From Streptomyces viridochromogenes DSM 40736 (GTDB taxonomy: Bacteria > Actinomycetota > Actinomycetes > Streptomycetales > Streptomycetaceae): 59,003 nt of DNA. The notes under the pieces were generated by a model, which did no database searches, was not told where the DNA came from, and saw only the letters and a program-made list of their open reading frames with translations. Below, one piece after another: positions 16,530 to 24,573 of the stretch. Both the position numbers and the translations under genes were made by a program. Within the stretch, counting starts at the first letter, position 1. Every line of letters begins with the position of its first letter. The DNA lies in assembly GCF_000158955.1 (NCBI RefSeq), contig NZ_GG657757.1, positions 4,384,661 through 4,443,663 of the forward strand, in the 5' to 3' direction.

Positions 16530-17204
16530 ATGAGCCGGCGTTCCGGGATCCTCGAGTTCGCCGTACTCGGCCTGCTCCGCGAATCTCCGATGCACGGCTA
16601 TGAGCTGCGCAAACGGCTCAACACGTCACTGGGTGTGTTCCGTGCGTTCAGCTACGGGACGCTCTACCCCTGCCTCAAGACGCTGGTCGCCAACGGCTGG
16701 CTGATCGAGGAACCGACGCACGACGCCGAGACCGCGCCCCTCACCGGCCGCCGCGCCAAGATCGTCTACCGGCTGACGGCGGAGGGTAAGGAGCACTTCG
16801 AGCAGCTGCTCTCGCAGACCGGGCCCGACGCGTACGAGGACGAAACCTTCGCGGCCCGTTTCGCATTCTTCGGGCAAACCTCACGCGATGTCCGCATGCG
16901 CGTTCTGGAGGGCCGGCGCAGCCGGCTGGAGGAGCGCCTGGAGAAGATGCGCATCTCCCTGCACCGGACCCGCGAGCGACTCGACGACTACACGCTTGAG
17001 CTCCAGCGCCACGGGATGGAGTCCGTGGAGCGCGAGGTGCGCTGGCTGAACGAGCTCATCGAGAGCGAGCGGGCGGGGCGGGACCTGAAGGGTTCCGCCA
17101 CGGGAGAGCCCGCTTCGCGTGACACCACATCTGGAGCGTCGGGCGGCCTGCCCCGGCCGGGGGGCGACCCCCGTCCGGATACGCCCGACGACACCGCCAC
17201 GTGA
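16530..17204 (+). CDS. PadR-family transcriptional regulator
   Basis: A 224-residue protein with the PadR winged helix at the N terminus (AVLGLLRESPMHGYELRKRL, then FSYGTLYPCLKTLVANGWL), a short wing, and a C-terminal alpha-helical dimerization part (RVLEGRRSRLEERLEKMRI). The last 40 residues are low-complexity. Start ATG 16530 has GAGAGGAGG directly upstream. It is followed 43 bp later by the inositol-phosphate synthase gene, an arrangement conserved in Streptomyces, so it may regulate that gene as well as itself. Confidence 0.92.
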   Translation: MSRRSGILEFAVLGLLRESPMHGYELRKRLNTSLGVFRAFSYGTLYPCLKTLVANGWLIEEPTHDAETAPLTGRRAKIVYRLTAEGKEHFEQLLSQTGPDAYEDETFAARFAFFGQTSRDVRMRVLEGRRSRLEERLEKMRISLHRTRERLDDYTLELQRHGMESVEREVRWLNELIESERAGRDLKGSATGEPASRDTTSGASGGLPRPGGDPRPDTPDDTAT

Positions 17205-17247
17205 GACCCCTCAAGGGCCTCACTCGTACACACAGGGAGCAACCGGA

Positions 17248-18330
17248 ATGGGTTCGGTTCGCGTAGCCATCGTCGGTGTGGGCAACTGCGCCGCATCGCT
17301 GGTTCAGGGAGTCGAGTACTACAAGGACGCCGACCCGGCGTCCAAGGTGCCGGGCCTGATGCACGTCCAGTTCGGCGACTACCACGTCCGCGACGTCGAG
17401 TTCGTCGCCGCGTTCGACGTGGACGCCAAGAAGGTCGGCCTCGACCTCGCGGACGCCATCGGCGCCTCCGAGAACAACACCATCAAGATCTGCGATGTGC
17501 CCAGCACCGGCGTGACGGTCCAGCGCGGCCACACCCTCGACGGACTCGGCCGGTACTACCGCGAGACCATCGAGGAGTCCGCCGAGGAGCCGGTCGACGT
17601 CGTCCAGGTCCTCAAGGACAAGCAGATCGACGTCCTGGTCTGCTACCTGCCCGTGGGCTCCGAGGACGCGGCGAAGTTCTACGCCCAGTGCGCCATCGAC
17701 GCCAAGGTCGCCTTCGTCAACGCCCTTCCGGTCTTCATCGCCGGTACCAAGGAGTGGGCGGACAAGTTCACCGAGGCGGGCGTCCCGATCGTCGGCGACG
17801 ACATCAAGTCGCAGGTCGGCGCCACCATCACGCACCGCGTCATGGCGAAGCTGTTCGAGGACCGGGGCGTCGTCCTGGACCGCACGATGCAGCTCAACGT
17901 CGGCGGCAACATGGACTTCAAGAACATGCTCGAGCGCGACCGCCTCGAGTCGAAGAAGATCTCCAAGACGCAGGCCGTCACCTCCCAGATCCGCGACCGC
18001 GAACTGGGCGAGGGCAATGTCCACATCGGCCCGTCCGACTACGTGGCCTGGCTGGACGACCGCAAGTGGGCCTACGTCCGCCTCGAGGGCCGCGCCTTCG
18101 GTGACGTCCCGCTGAACCTGGAGTACAAGCTGGAGGTCTGGGACTCCCCGAACTCCGCCGGCGTCATCATCGACGCCCTGCGCGCCGCCAAGATCGCCAA
18201 GGACCGCGGCATCGGCGGCCCCATCCTCTCGGCGTCGAGCTACTTCATGAAGTCCCCGCCCGTGCAGTACTTCGACGACGAGGCCCGCGAGAACGTCGAG
18301 AAGTTCATCAAGGGCGAGGTCGAGCGCTGA
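17248..18330 (+). CDS. ino1: inositol-3-phosphate synthase
   Basis: A 360-residue NAD-dependent synthase of the short bacterial/archaeal MIPS type. The Rossmann motif VAIVGVGNCAASLVQG is at the N terminus. The catalytic core includes VGDDIKSQVGATITHR, QLNVGGNMDF and SKKISKTQAV, with active-site lysines. It converts glucose-6-phosphate to 1D-myo-inositol 3-phosphate, the precursor of phosphatidylinositol and mycothiol in actinomycetes. ATG 17248 has GGGAGC upstream. A small inverted repeat (GTGAGaCCC...GGGcCTCAC, 17201-17223) overlaps the padR stop and may modulate readthrough. Confidence 0.95.
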   Translation: MGSVRVAIVGVGNCAASLVQGVEYYKDADPASKVPGLMHVQFGDYHVRDVEFVAAFDVDAKKVGLDLADAIGASENNTIKICDVPSTGVTVQRGHTLDGLGRYYRETIEESAEEPVDVVQVLKDKQIDVLVCYLPVGSEDAAKFYAQCAIDAKVAFVNALPVFIAGTKEWADKFTEAGVPIVGDDIKSQVGATITHRVMAKLFEDRGVVLDRTMQLNVGGNMDFKNMLERDRLESKKISKTQAVTSQIRDRELGEGNVHIGPSDYVAWLDDRKWAYVRLEGRAFGDVPLNLEYKLEVWDSPNSAGVIIDALRAAKIAKDRGIGGPILSASSYFMKSPPVQYFDDEARENVEKFIKGEVER

Positions 18331-18364
18331 CGCGCCACAACGAGTCGCTCCTGCCAGGGCTGTG

Positions 18365-18396
18365 AGGGTCCCCGGGTCGCATGACCCGGGGACCCT
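18365..18396 (+). terminator. terminator after ino1
   Basis: A 14-bp perfect stem AGGGTCCCCGGGTC / GACCCGGGGACCCT with GCAT loop, between ino1 and the MFS gene. Confidence 0.85.
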
Positions 18397-18419
18397 CCCC
18401 GTATGTGAGGCTGTGCCCC

Positions 18420-19682
18420 ATGGCCGTCGTCCGTGACCTGCGCGTCCTGTTGCGTTTCCAGGGCTTCCGGCGCCTGCTCGCCGTGCGGCTGATCTCCCAG
18501 GGCGCCGACGGTGTCTACCAGGTCGCACTCGCCGCGTACGTCGTCTTCTCACCGGAGAAGCAGACCTCCGCGGCCGCGGTCGCCTCCGCGATGGCGGTGC
18601 TGCTGCTCCCGTACTCCCTCGTCGGCCCCTTCGCCGGTGTCCTGCTGGACCGCTGGCGGCGCCGTCAGGTCCTGCTCTACGGCAGCCTGCTGCGCGCCCT
18701 GCTGGCTTCCGCGACGGCCCTGCTGATCCTCAGTCCGGCTCCGGACTGGCTCTTCTACGTCTCCGCCCTGTGCGTCACCGCGGTCAACCGGTTCGTACTC
18801 GCCGGCCTGTCCGCGGCCCTGCCGCGCGTGGTCGACACCGAGCGCCTCGTCATCGCCAACTCCCTGTCCCCGACCGCCGGGACCCTGGCGGCGACCGCGG
18901 GCGGCGGGCTCGCCTTCGTCGTCCGCCTGGTGGTGGCGGACTCCGACGCCGCCGTGGTGCTCGTGGGAGCCTGGCTGTACCTGTGCGCGGCCCTGGCGAC
19001 ACTGAGCATGGCCCGGGAACTCCTGGGCCCCGACCAGAACTTGGTGCGCGAGCGGCTCGGGGCCGCTCTCACGGGCACCGCTCGCGACCTGCTGGCAGGC
19101 GTACGTCATCTGGCCGCGCCACAGCGCCGGGAGGCCGCCTGGGCGCTGGCGGCGATGGCGCTGATGCGATTCTGCTACGGCGCGCTGCTGGTGATGCTGC
19201 TGATGCTCTGCCGGTACGCGCTCACCTCGACGACGGACGACGGACTCGCCCTGCTGGGGCTGGCGTTGGGTGTCTCGGGCGCCGGCTTCTTCGCGGCGGC
19301 CGTGGTGACGCCCTGGTTCGCGGGCAGGCTCGGGCCGGGCCGCTGGATCGTCGTGTGCGCGGGGGCCGCCGCGCTGCTGGAGCCCGCTCTCGGGCTCCCG
19401 TTCGCCACCGCTCCACTGCTGGCCGCGGCCTTCGTTCTGGGGTTGACCACTCAGGGCGCGAAGATCGCCACGGACACCATCATCCAGTCCTCCGTCGAGG
19501 ACGGCTTCCGTGGCCGGATCTTCTCCGTCTACGACGTCCTTTTCAACGCCGCCTTCGTGGGAGCCGCGGCCGTGGCCGCCCTGATGCTGCCACCGGACGG
19601 CCGATCGGCGCCGCTGGTGATCACGATCGCCGTTATCTACGCAACAGTAGCTGTGGCTATGTTCCGGTTTGGGCGCCAGTAA
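18420..19682 (+). CDS. MFS-family exporter
   Basis: A 420-residue membrane protein with 11-12 hydrophobic segments and the loop motif GVLLDRWRRRQVLLYGSLLRA, which corresponds to the MFS signature (GxxxDRxGRR type) between helices 2 and 3. It is likely a drug or metabolite efflux protein; the substrate is unknown. ATG 18420 is chosen because the earlier in-frame ATG at 18381 lies in the loop of the ino1 terminator hairpin. The gene matches the SCO3898 position. Confidence 0.85.
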   Translation: MAVVRDLRVLLRFQGFRRLLAVRLISQGADGVYQVALAAYVVFSPEKQTSAAAVASAMAVLLLPYSLVGPFAGVLLDRWRRRQVLLYGSLLRALLASATALLILSPAPDWLFYVSALCVTAVNRFVLAGLSAALPRVVDTERLVIANSLSPTAGTLAATAGGGLAFVVRLVVADSDAAVVLVGAWLYLCAALATLSMARELLGPDQNLVRERLGAALTGTARDLLAGVRHLAAPQRREAAWALAAMALMRFCYGALLVMLLMLCRYALTSTTDDGLALLGLALGVSGAGFFAAAVVTPWFAGRLGPGRWIVVCAGAAALLEPALGLPFATAPLLAAAFVLGLTTQGAKIATDTIIQSSVEDGFRGRIFSVYDVLFNAAFVGAAAVAALMLPPDGRSAPLVITIAVIYATVAVAMFRFGRQ

Positions 19683-19806
19683 GTGTCACATCAATGACAC
19701 AGAGCCACTCCTGACTACTGGCTTGTCAGTGGTGACCGATAACTTACGTGGGTCTTATCTCGCGACATGTTCGCGTCACTCATCCATGTTCTAGGGGGAC
19801 CCCCAA

Positions 19807-20319
19807 GTGACCACTCCGCCGCCCCAGGGCAATCCGTTCGCGCAGGCCCAGCCCGCAGGTCAGCCCCAGGCTCCGTACCCGCCGCAGGGCGGCTACCCCC
19901 AGCAGCCCGGCCAGCCCGGCTTCCCGCCCCAGGGCGCGGCTCCGTACGCTCCGGTTCCGCCGCAGCCGTCCGGTCGCAAGCTCAGCTTCAAGACCATCAA
20001 GAACATCGTGGTCGTCATCGCCGTGGCTGGTATGGCCATCGGCGGTTACATAGCCAGCCGGGACGACGCCAAGACGGCGGCCGTCGGCGACTGCATGCAC
20101 CGCGGCAGCACCAACGACAGCAACCCTGACCTCGAGGTCGTCGAATGCAGTGACGCGAAGGCCCAGTACAAGGTGCTGGCGAAGATCGAGGGTGCCTACC
20201 TCACGGAGACACTGGCGTCGAGCAAGTGCGAGTCCGAGGCCAAGGACTTCCAGTACACGTACACCGAGAGCGGTGACGGCAAGGACTTCCTGCTCTGCCT
20301 GAAGGACTACAAGCAGTAA
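19807..20319 (+). CDS. LppU/SCO3897-family single-pass membrane protein
   Basis: A 170-residue protein: a Pro/Gln-rich cytoplasmic N terminus of about 55 residues, one transmembrane helix (IKNIVVVIAVAGMAIGGYIA) and an external domain of about 100 residues with four cysteines (GDCMH, VECSD, SKCES, LLCLK) that probably form two disulfides. The layout matches proteins annotated as LppU/SCO3897 family. Function is unknown. The start is GTG 19807, with a GGGGGA purine run at 19793-19799. The gene ends just before a parS-centred palindrome. Confidence 0.8.
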   Translation: MTTPPPQGNPFAQAQPAGQPQAPYPPQGGYPQQPGQPGFPPQGAAPYAPVPPQPSGRKLSFKTIKNIVVVIAVAGMAIGGYIASRDDAKTAAVGDCMHRGSTNDSNPDLEVVECSDAKAQYKVLAKIEGAYLTETLASSKCESEAKDFQYTYTESGDGKDFLLCLKDYKQ

Positions 20320-20329
20320 GGCAGGCACG

Positions 20330-20367
20330 CGGAGGGGCGGTGTTTCACGTGAAACACCGCCCCTCCG
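20330..20367. terminator. 38-bp perfect palindrome, terminator with parS at its apex
   Basis: Bases 20330-20348 are exactly complementary to 20349-20367. The arms (CGGAGGGGCGGTG...) extend a central parS site. As RNA this would form a GC-rich hairpin after the LppU-family gene, and on DNA it is a ParB site. Confidence 0.85.
20342..20355. other. parS: parS site (ParB-binding centromere)
   Basis: Perfect GTTTCACGTGAAAC at the centre of the 38-bp palindrome. Confidence 0.95.
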
Positions 20368-20387
20368 TCGTTTCGATCTGTCTCCCG

Positions 20388-20419
20388 CGGGGTCATGTTT
20401 CACGTGAAACATGACCCCG
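20388..20419. terminator. 32-bp perfect palindrome, terminator with parS at its apex
   Basis: Bases 20388-20403 are exactly complementary to 20404-20419 (outer arm CGGGGTCAT). It lies 11 bp beyond the stop codon of pcnA on the minus strand and should terminate pcnA transcription. Confidence 0.85.
20397..20410. other. parS: parS site (ParB-binding centromere)
   Basis: Perfect GTTTCACGTGAAAC at the centre of the 32-bp palindrome, 55 bp from the preceding copy. Confidence 0.95.
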
Positions 20420-20429
20420 TTCGACAGCC

Positions 20430-21875
20430 TCAGCTCTCCTGCTCGGCCCACCACTCCTTGAGCGCGGTCACCGCGGCGTCGGGCTCCATCGGCCCGTTCT
20501 CCAGCCGCAGCTCCAGCATGTGCTTGTACGCGCGGCCGATGACCGGACCGGGCCCGACACCGAGGATCTCCATGATCTGGTTGCCGTCGAGGTCCGGGCG
20601 GATCGAGTCCAGCTCCTCCTCCTCCTGAAGGCTCGCGATCCGCTCCTCCAGCCCGTCGTAGGCACGCGAGAGGGCGGCAGCCTTGCGCTTGTTGCGCGTG
20701 GTGCAGTCCGAGCGGGTCAACTTGTGGAGACGGTCGAGGAGCGGGCCGGCGTCGCGGACGTAGCGGCGCACCGCGGAGTCCGTCCATTCGCCCGTGCCGT
20801 AGCCGTGGAAGCGCAGGTGGAGCTCGACCAGACGGGAGACGTCCTTCACCAGCTCGTTGGAGTACTTGAGCGCCGCCATACGCTTCTTGGTCATCTTGGC
20901 TCCGACCACCTCGTGGTGGTGGAACGAGACCCTGCCGTCCTTCTCGAAACGGCGGGTGCGCGGCTTGCCGATGTCGTGCAGCAGGGCGGCCAGGCGCAGC
21001 GTCAGGTCAGGACCGTCGCCCTCCAACGCCATCGCCTGCTCCAGGACGATCAGCGTGTGGTCGTAGACGTCCTTGTGCCGGTGGTGCTCGTCACGCTCCA
21101 GACGCAGAGCCGGCAGCTCGGGCAGGACCCGATCGGCGAGGCCGGTCTCCACGAGAAGCGTCAGCCCCTTGCGCGGGTGCGGGGACAGGATCAGCTTGTT
21201 CAGCTCGTCCCGCACCCGCTCGGCCGAGACGATCTCGATGCGTCCGGCCATCCCCTCCATCGCCGCGACGACCTCGGGAGCGACCTCGAAGTCGAGCTGA
21301 GCCGCGAAGCGCGCGGCCCGCATCATCCGCAGCGGGTCGTCCGAGAAAGACTCCTCCGGGGTGCCGGGGGTGCGCAGCACGCGCGACGCGAGGTCTTCGA
21401 GCCCGCCGTGCGGGTCGATGAACTCCTTCTCCGGCAGTGCCACGGCCATCGCGTTCACCGTGAAGTCACGGCGGACGAGGTCCTCCTCGATGGAGTCGCC
21501 GTACGACACCTCGGGCTTGCGGGAGGTCCGGTCGTACGCCTCGGACCGGTACGTGGTCACCTCGATCTGGTAGCCGCCCTTGTGGGCACCGACCGTGCCG
21601 AAGGCGATCCCGACCTCCCAGACGGCGTCCGCCCACGGGCGGACGATCTTCAGTACGTCCTGGGGCCGGGCATCGGTCGTGAAGTCCAGGTCGTTGCCGA
21701 GCCGGCCCAGCAGCGCGTCCCGGACCGAGCCGCCGACCAAGGCGAGTGAGAACCCGGCCTCCTGGAAGCGGCGGGCGAGGTCGTCGGCGACAGGCGCGAC
21801 CCGCAGCAGTTCGTTCACCGCGCGGTGCTGCACCTGGCTCAGGACACTGGACATTTCTTCGTTGGCGTTCGGCAC
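20430..21875 (-). CDS. pcnA: CCA tRNA nucleotidyltransferase / poly(A) polymerase-type protein with HD domain
   Basis: A 481-residue class II nucleotidyltransferase. The signature GGSVRDALLGR is followed by NDLDFTTDA, which supplies the two metal-binding aspartates, then RRDFTVNAMA and the neck motif SDDPLRMMRAARFAAQL. A central HD phosphohydrolase domain (KDVYDHTLIVLE, AALLHDIGK) follows. It adds or repairs the 3' CCA of tRNAs. In Streptomyces the CCA enzyme at this locus is the SCO3896 type, and assignment to CCA addition rather than poly(A) addition is by family. ATG 21875 fits. The 258-bp divergent gap to DUF6049 shows no clear site. Confidence 0.93.
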   Translation of the reverse strand: MPNANEEMSSVLSQVQHRAVNELLRVAPVADDLARRFQEAGFSLALVGGSVRDALLGRLGNDLDFTTDARPQDVLKIVRPWADAVWEVGIAFGTVGAHKGGYQIEVTTYRSEAYDRTSRKPEVSYGDSIEEDLVRRDFTVNAMAVALPEKEFIDPHGGLEDLASRVLRTPGTPEESFSDDPLRMMRAARFAAQLDFEVAPEVVAAMEGMAGRIEIVSAERVRDELNKLILSPHPRKGLTLLVETGLADRVLPELPALRLERDEHHRHKDVYDHTLIVLEQAMALEGDGPDLTLRLAALLHDIGKPRTRRFEKDGRVSFHHHEVVGAKMTKKRMAALKYSNELVKDVSRLVELHLRFHGYGTGEWTDSAVRRYVRDAGPLLDRLHKLTRSDCTTRNKRKAAALSRAYDGLEERIASLQEEEELDSIRPDLDGNQIMEILGVGPGPVIGRAYKHMLELRLENGPMEPDAAVTALKEWWAEQES

Positions 21876-22133
21876 AACTGAAGAGGGTACGTGGCCCGGG
21901 CGCCCCGGAGCTCCCCCTTTGTACGCATGCGGACACGTCCGTCAATACGCGCACAAGAGCTGCGCTTGCGATGCAAGGAACCACCCGAGCCCATAGGGCG
22001 ACATACCAGACAGCGGAATGCCGGGCCGCGATCTTGTGGAACGGACCGCGGCACTTCCCCTCAGCGCGCATCGTTACCATGCGTGGACGCACATTCCGAC
22101 GACCACTGACGACGACTAGGGACGGACGAGCGC

Positions 22134-24530
22134 GTGGCCGAGGCGGCAGACTTCCAGGGGACCAGTGCCTCACCTGCCCGCCGGTGGCTACGGCGCACCG
22201 GGGCACTGCTCGCCGGTGCGCCCCTGCTGGCCGGACTCCTCCAGCTGCCCGCCGCTGCCCCGGCGGACGCGGCCGGACAGGAGGCCCCGCAGGCAGCCTC
22301 CGGCGCGGGCTCGGTGTCCGTCGCGGTCGACTCGCTCAGTCCCAGCGCCCCCACAGAGAGTGACACGGTGACGGTGGCGGGCACGGTCACCAACAACGGC
22401 AAGCAAGCCGTCACCGACGCCCACGTCGACCTACGGGTGGGGCCGGCGCTCGACACCCGCTCGGGCATCGACACCCTCGCCAAGAAGAGCGACGACGTCC
22501 AGGGCCCCCTCGGCGAGGCGGTCGGCGGCAAGTACAGCGAGAAGTTCCCCAAGCTCACCCCCGGCGTCGCGGAGCCCTTCAACATCTCCGTGCCGGCCGA
22601 CGAGCTGGACCTCGGTGCGAACGGCGTCTACCAACTGGCCGTCGCGCTCTCCGGAGGAACCTCCGCACAGCCCTTCGACCGGGTCCTCGGCGTCCAGCGC
22701 ACGTTCCTGCCGTGGCAGCCGGAGGAGGCCGGCACCAAGACGAAGACCACGTTCCTGTGGCCGCTCGTCTCCTCGGCCCACATGGCGGCCGAGACGGGGT
22801 CGAACGAACAGCAGACGCCGATCTTCCGTGATGACGAGCTCGCCAAGGAGATCTCCCCGGGCGGCCGCCTCGACCAGATGGTGTCGCTGGGCAAGGAGCT
22901 CGACATCACCTGGGTGATCGACCCGGATCTGCTGGCGTCCGTCGACGCGATGACGAAGAGCTACCAGGTGCGCGGCGCAGACGGCACCAACACCGCCGGC
23001 ACCCATCAGGCGGCCGCCAACCGCTGGCTGGCCGAGCTCCAGCAGGCTGTCACGGGCAAGGAGGTCGTCGCCCTGCCGTACGGCGACCCCGACCTCGCCT
23101 CCGTCGCCCACAACGGAACGAACGTCACCGGCACGCTGAGTCACCTCAAGGAAGCCACTGACGTCGTCGACAACACGATCCCGACCATCCTCCACGTGAA
23201 ACCGTCCACGGACTTCGCGTGGCCGGTGAACGGAGCCGTCGACCCGTCGATCATGAAGGTCGCGACCTCCGCGGGCGCCGACAAGGTGATCGCCCGCAGC
23301 GACAGCCTCCAGGACGACCTGTCGTACACGCCCTCCGCGGCCCGGCCCATCGGCGGCGGCACCACGGCGGTCGTCGCGGACTCCAGGATGTCCACGGCGT
23401 TCCAGGGCGACCTGACGAGGGCCTCCGCGTCCACGCTCGCCGAGCAGCGCTTCCTGGCCCAGAGCCTGACCCTGGGCCTGCAGACCGGCAAACAGCGCAG
23501 CGTGGTCGTCGCACCGCAGCGCATGCCCACCGTGCACCAGGCACAGGCCATGGCCGAGGCACTCAAGGCCCTCCAGCTCGGGAACTGGTCCGAGTCGCAG
23601 GACCTGGCGGCAGCCGCGAAGGCCAAGCCGGACCCGTCGGCCAACACGAAGGTGCCTTCGGCCTCCGCCTACCCGCCCTCGCTGCGCAAGCAGGAACTGC
23701 CGCGGGCCGCCTTCGAGCAGATCGCCAGGACGCAGAACAAGCTCGACAAGTTCAAGGTGGTGCTCACCCGCCAGTCCCGCGTGGTCACCCCCTTCGGGCG
23801 GGCCATGAACCGCGAGATGTCCGCCTCGTGGCGCGGCCACGGCATCGCGGCGGTGGGGTACCGCGACGGCATCGAGTCGTACCTCGACGGGCTCATCGAC
23901 GGGGTCAAGCTGATCGAGAAGTCGGAGACCAAGCTCTCCGGCCGCAGCGCCACGATCCCCGTGACCGTCCAGAACAACCTGGTCCAGGGCGTCGAGCACC
24001 TGAGACTGCGGCTCACGTCGAAGAACCCGACCCGGCTCAAGATCGGTGGCGACGCCTACGATGAGCAGCCCGTCACCGTCAACGGCGGCCACAGCCAGTC
24101 GGTGAAGTTCGCCACGTCCGCCAACGCCAACGGCCGGGCTGAAGTGGTCGCCCAGCTGTACACCGAAGACGGCCAGAAGTACGGCGCCCCCGTCACCTTC
24201 GACGTGAAGGTCACCGAGGTCACCGCCACCGTGATGCTGGTCATCGGCGGCGGCGTCCTGCTCCTGGTCCTCGCCGGCTTCCGGATGTACACCCAGCGCA
24301 AGCGCGCCGCCGCCCGCGAGACCGCCGAGGACGACGCCGCCGAGGCGGACGACAGCGCCGACGGCCAGGTCGGCGCCGCACAGAACCCGGACGCCCCTGG
24401 CGAACGTCTCGAGAAGGAGTCCGAGTCCGACCCACGGGCAGAGGCCCCCGAGCAGCCGAGTGACCCGGCCCCGGACACCGCGGCGGAAAACGCAGACCCG
24501 TCCGGCCCGGGTGAGAGAGTGGACCGTTGA
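22134..24530 (+). CDS. secreted/membrane-anchored DUF6049-family protein
   Basis: A 798-residue protein. It has an N-terminal signal sequence (arginines followed by TGALLAGAPLLAGLLQLPAA and an Ala-rich cleavage region), a long extracytoplasmic region that begins with a CARDB-like beta-sandwich (SPSAPTESDTVTVAGTVTNN), a single C-terminal transmembrane helix (VMLVIGGGVLLLVLAGF) and an acidic cytoplasmic tail. Start is GTG 22134. It sits 43 bp before murJ and likely forms an operon with murJ and the pseudokinase, so a role in cell-wall assembly outside the membrane is inferred. The family has no established function that I know of. Confidence 0.82.
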   Translation: MAEAADFQGTSASPARRWLRRTGALLAGAPLLAGLLQLPAAAPADAAGQEAPQAASGAGSVSVAVDSLSPSAPTESDTVTVAGTVTNNGKQAVTDAHVDLRVGPALDTRSGIDTLAKKSDDVQGPLGEAVGGKYSEKFPKLTPGVAEPFNISVPADELDLGANGVYQLAVALSGGTSAQPFDRVLGVQRTFLPWQPEEAGTKTKTTFLWPLVSSAHMAAETGSNEQQTPIFRDDELAKEISPGGRLDQMVSLGKELDITWVIDPDLLASVDAMTKSYQVRGADGTNTAGTHQAAANRWLAELQQAVTGKEVVALPYGDPDLASVAHNGTNVTGTLSHLKEATDVVDNTIPTILHVKPSTDFAWPVNGAVDPSIMKVATSAGADKVIARSDSLQDDLSYTPSAARPIGGGTTAVVADSRMSTAFQGDLTRASASTLAEQRFLAQSLTLGLQTGKQRSVVVAPQRMPTVHQAQAMAEALKALQLGNWSESQDLAAAAKAKPDPSANTKVPSASAYPPSLRKQELPRAAFEQIARTQNKLDKFKVVLTRQSRVVTPFGRAMNREMSASWRGHGIAAVGYRDGIESYLDGLIDGVKLIEKSETKLSGRSATIPVTVQNNLVQGVEHLRLRLTSKNPTRLKIGGDAYDEQPVTVNGGHSQSVKFATSANANGRAEVVAQLYTEDGQKYGAPVTFDVKVTEVTATVMLVIGGGVLLLVLAGFRMYTQRKRAAARETAEDDAAEADDSADGQVGAAQNPDAPGERLEKESESDPRAEAPEQPSDPAPDTAAENADPSGPGERVDR

Positions 24531-24573
24531 GATGTCGTGGCCGGTGGGCCGGGGACGATGAGGTGGGGTAACC

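Noticed and set aside
18381..18419. Upstream ATG for the MFS exporter
   Set aside because: This ATG lies in the loop and arm of the ino1 terminator hairpin and lacks a ribosome-binding site. ATG 18420 gives a normal first transmembrane region.
23193..23202. CACGTGAAAC resembling a parS half-site in the DUF6049 gene
   Set aside because: Only the right half matches; the left half differs at three of four positions from GTTT, so ParB binding is unlikely.
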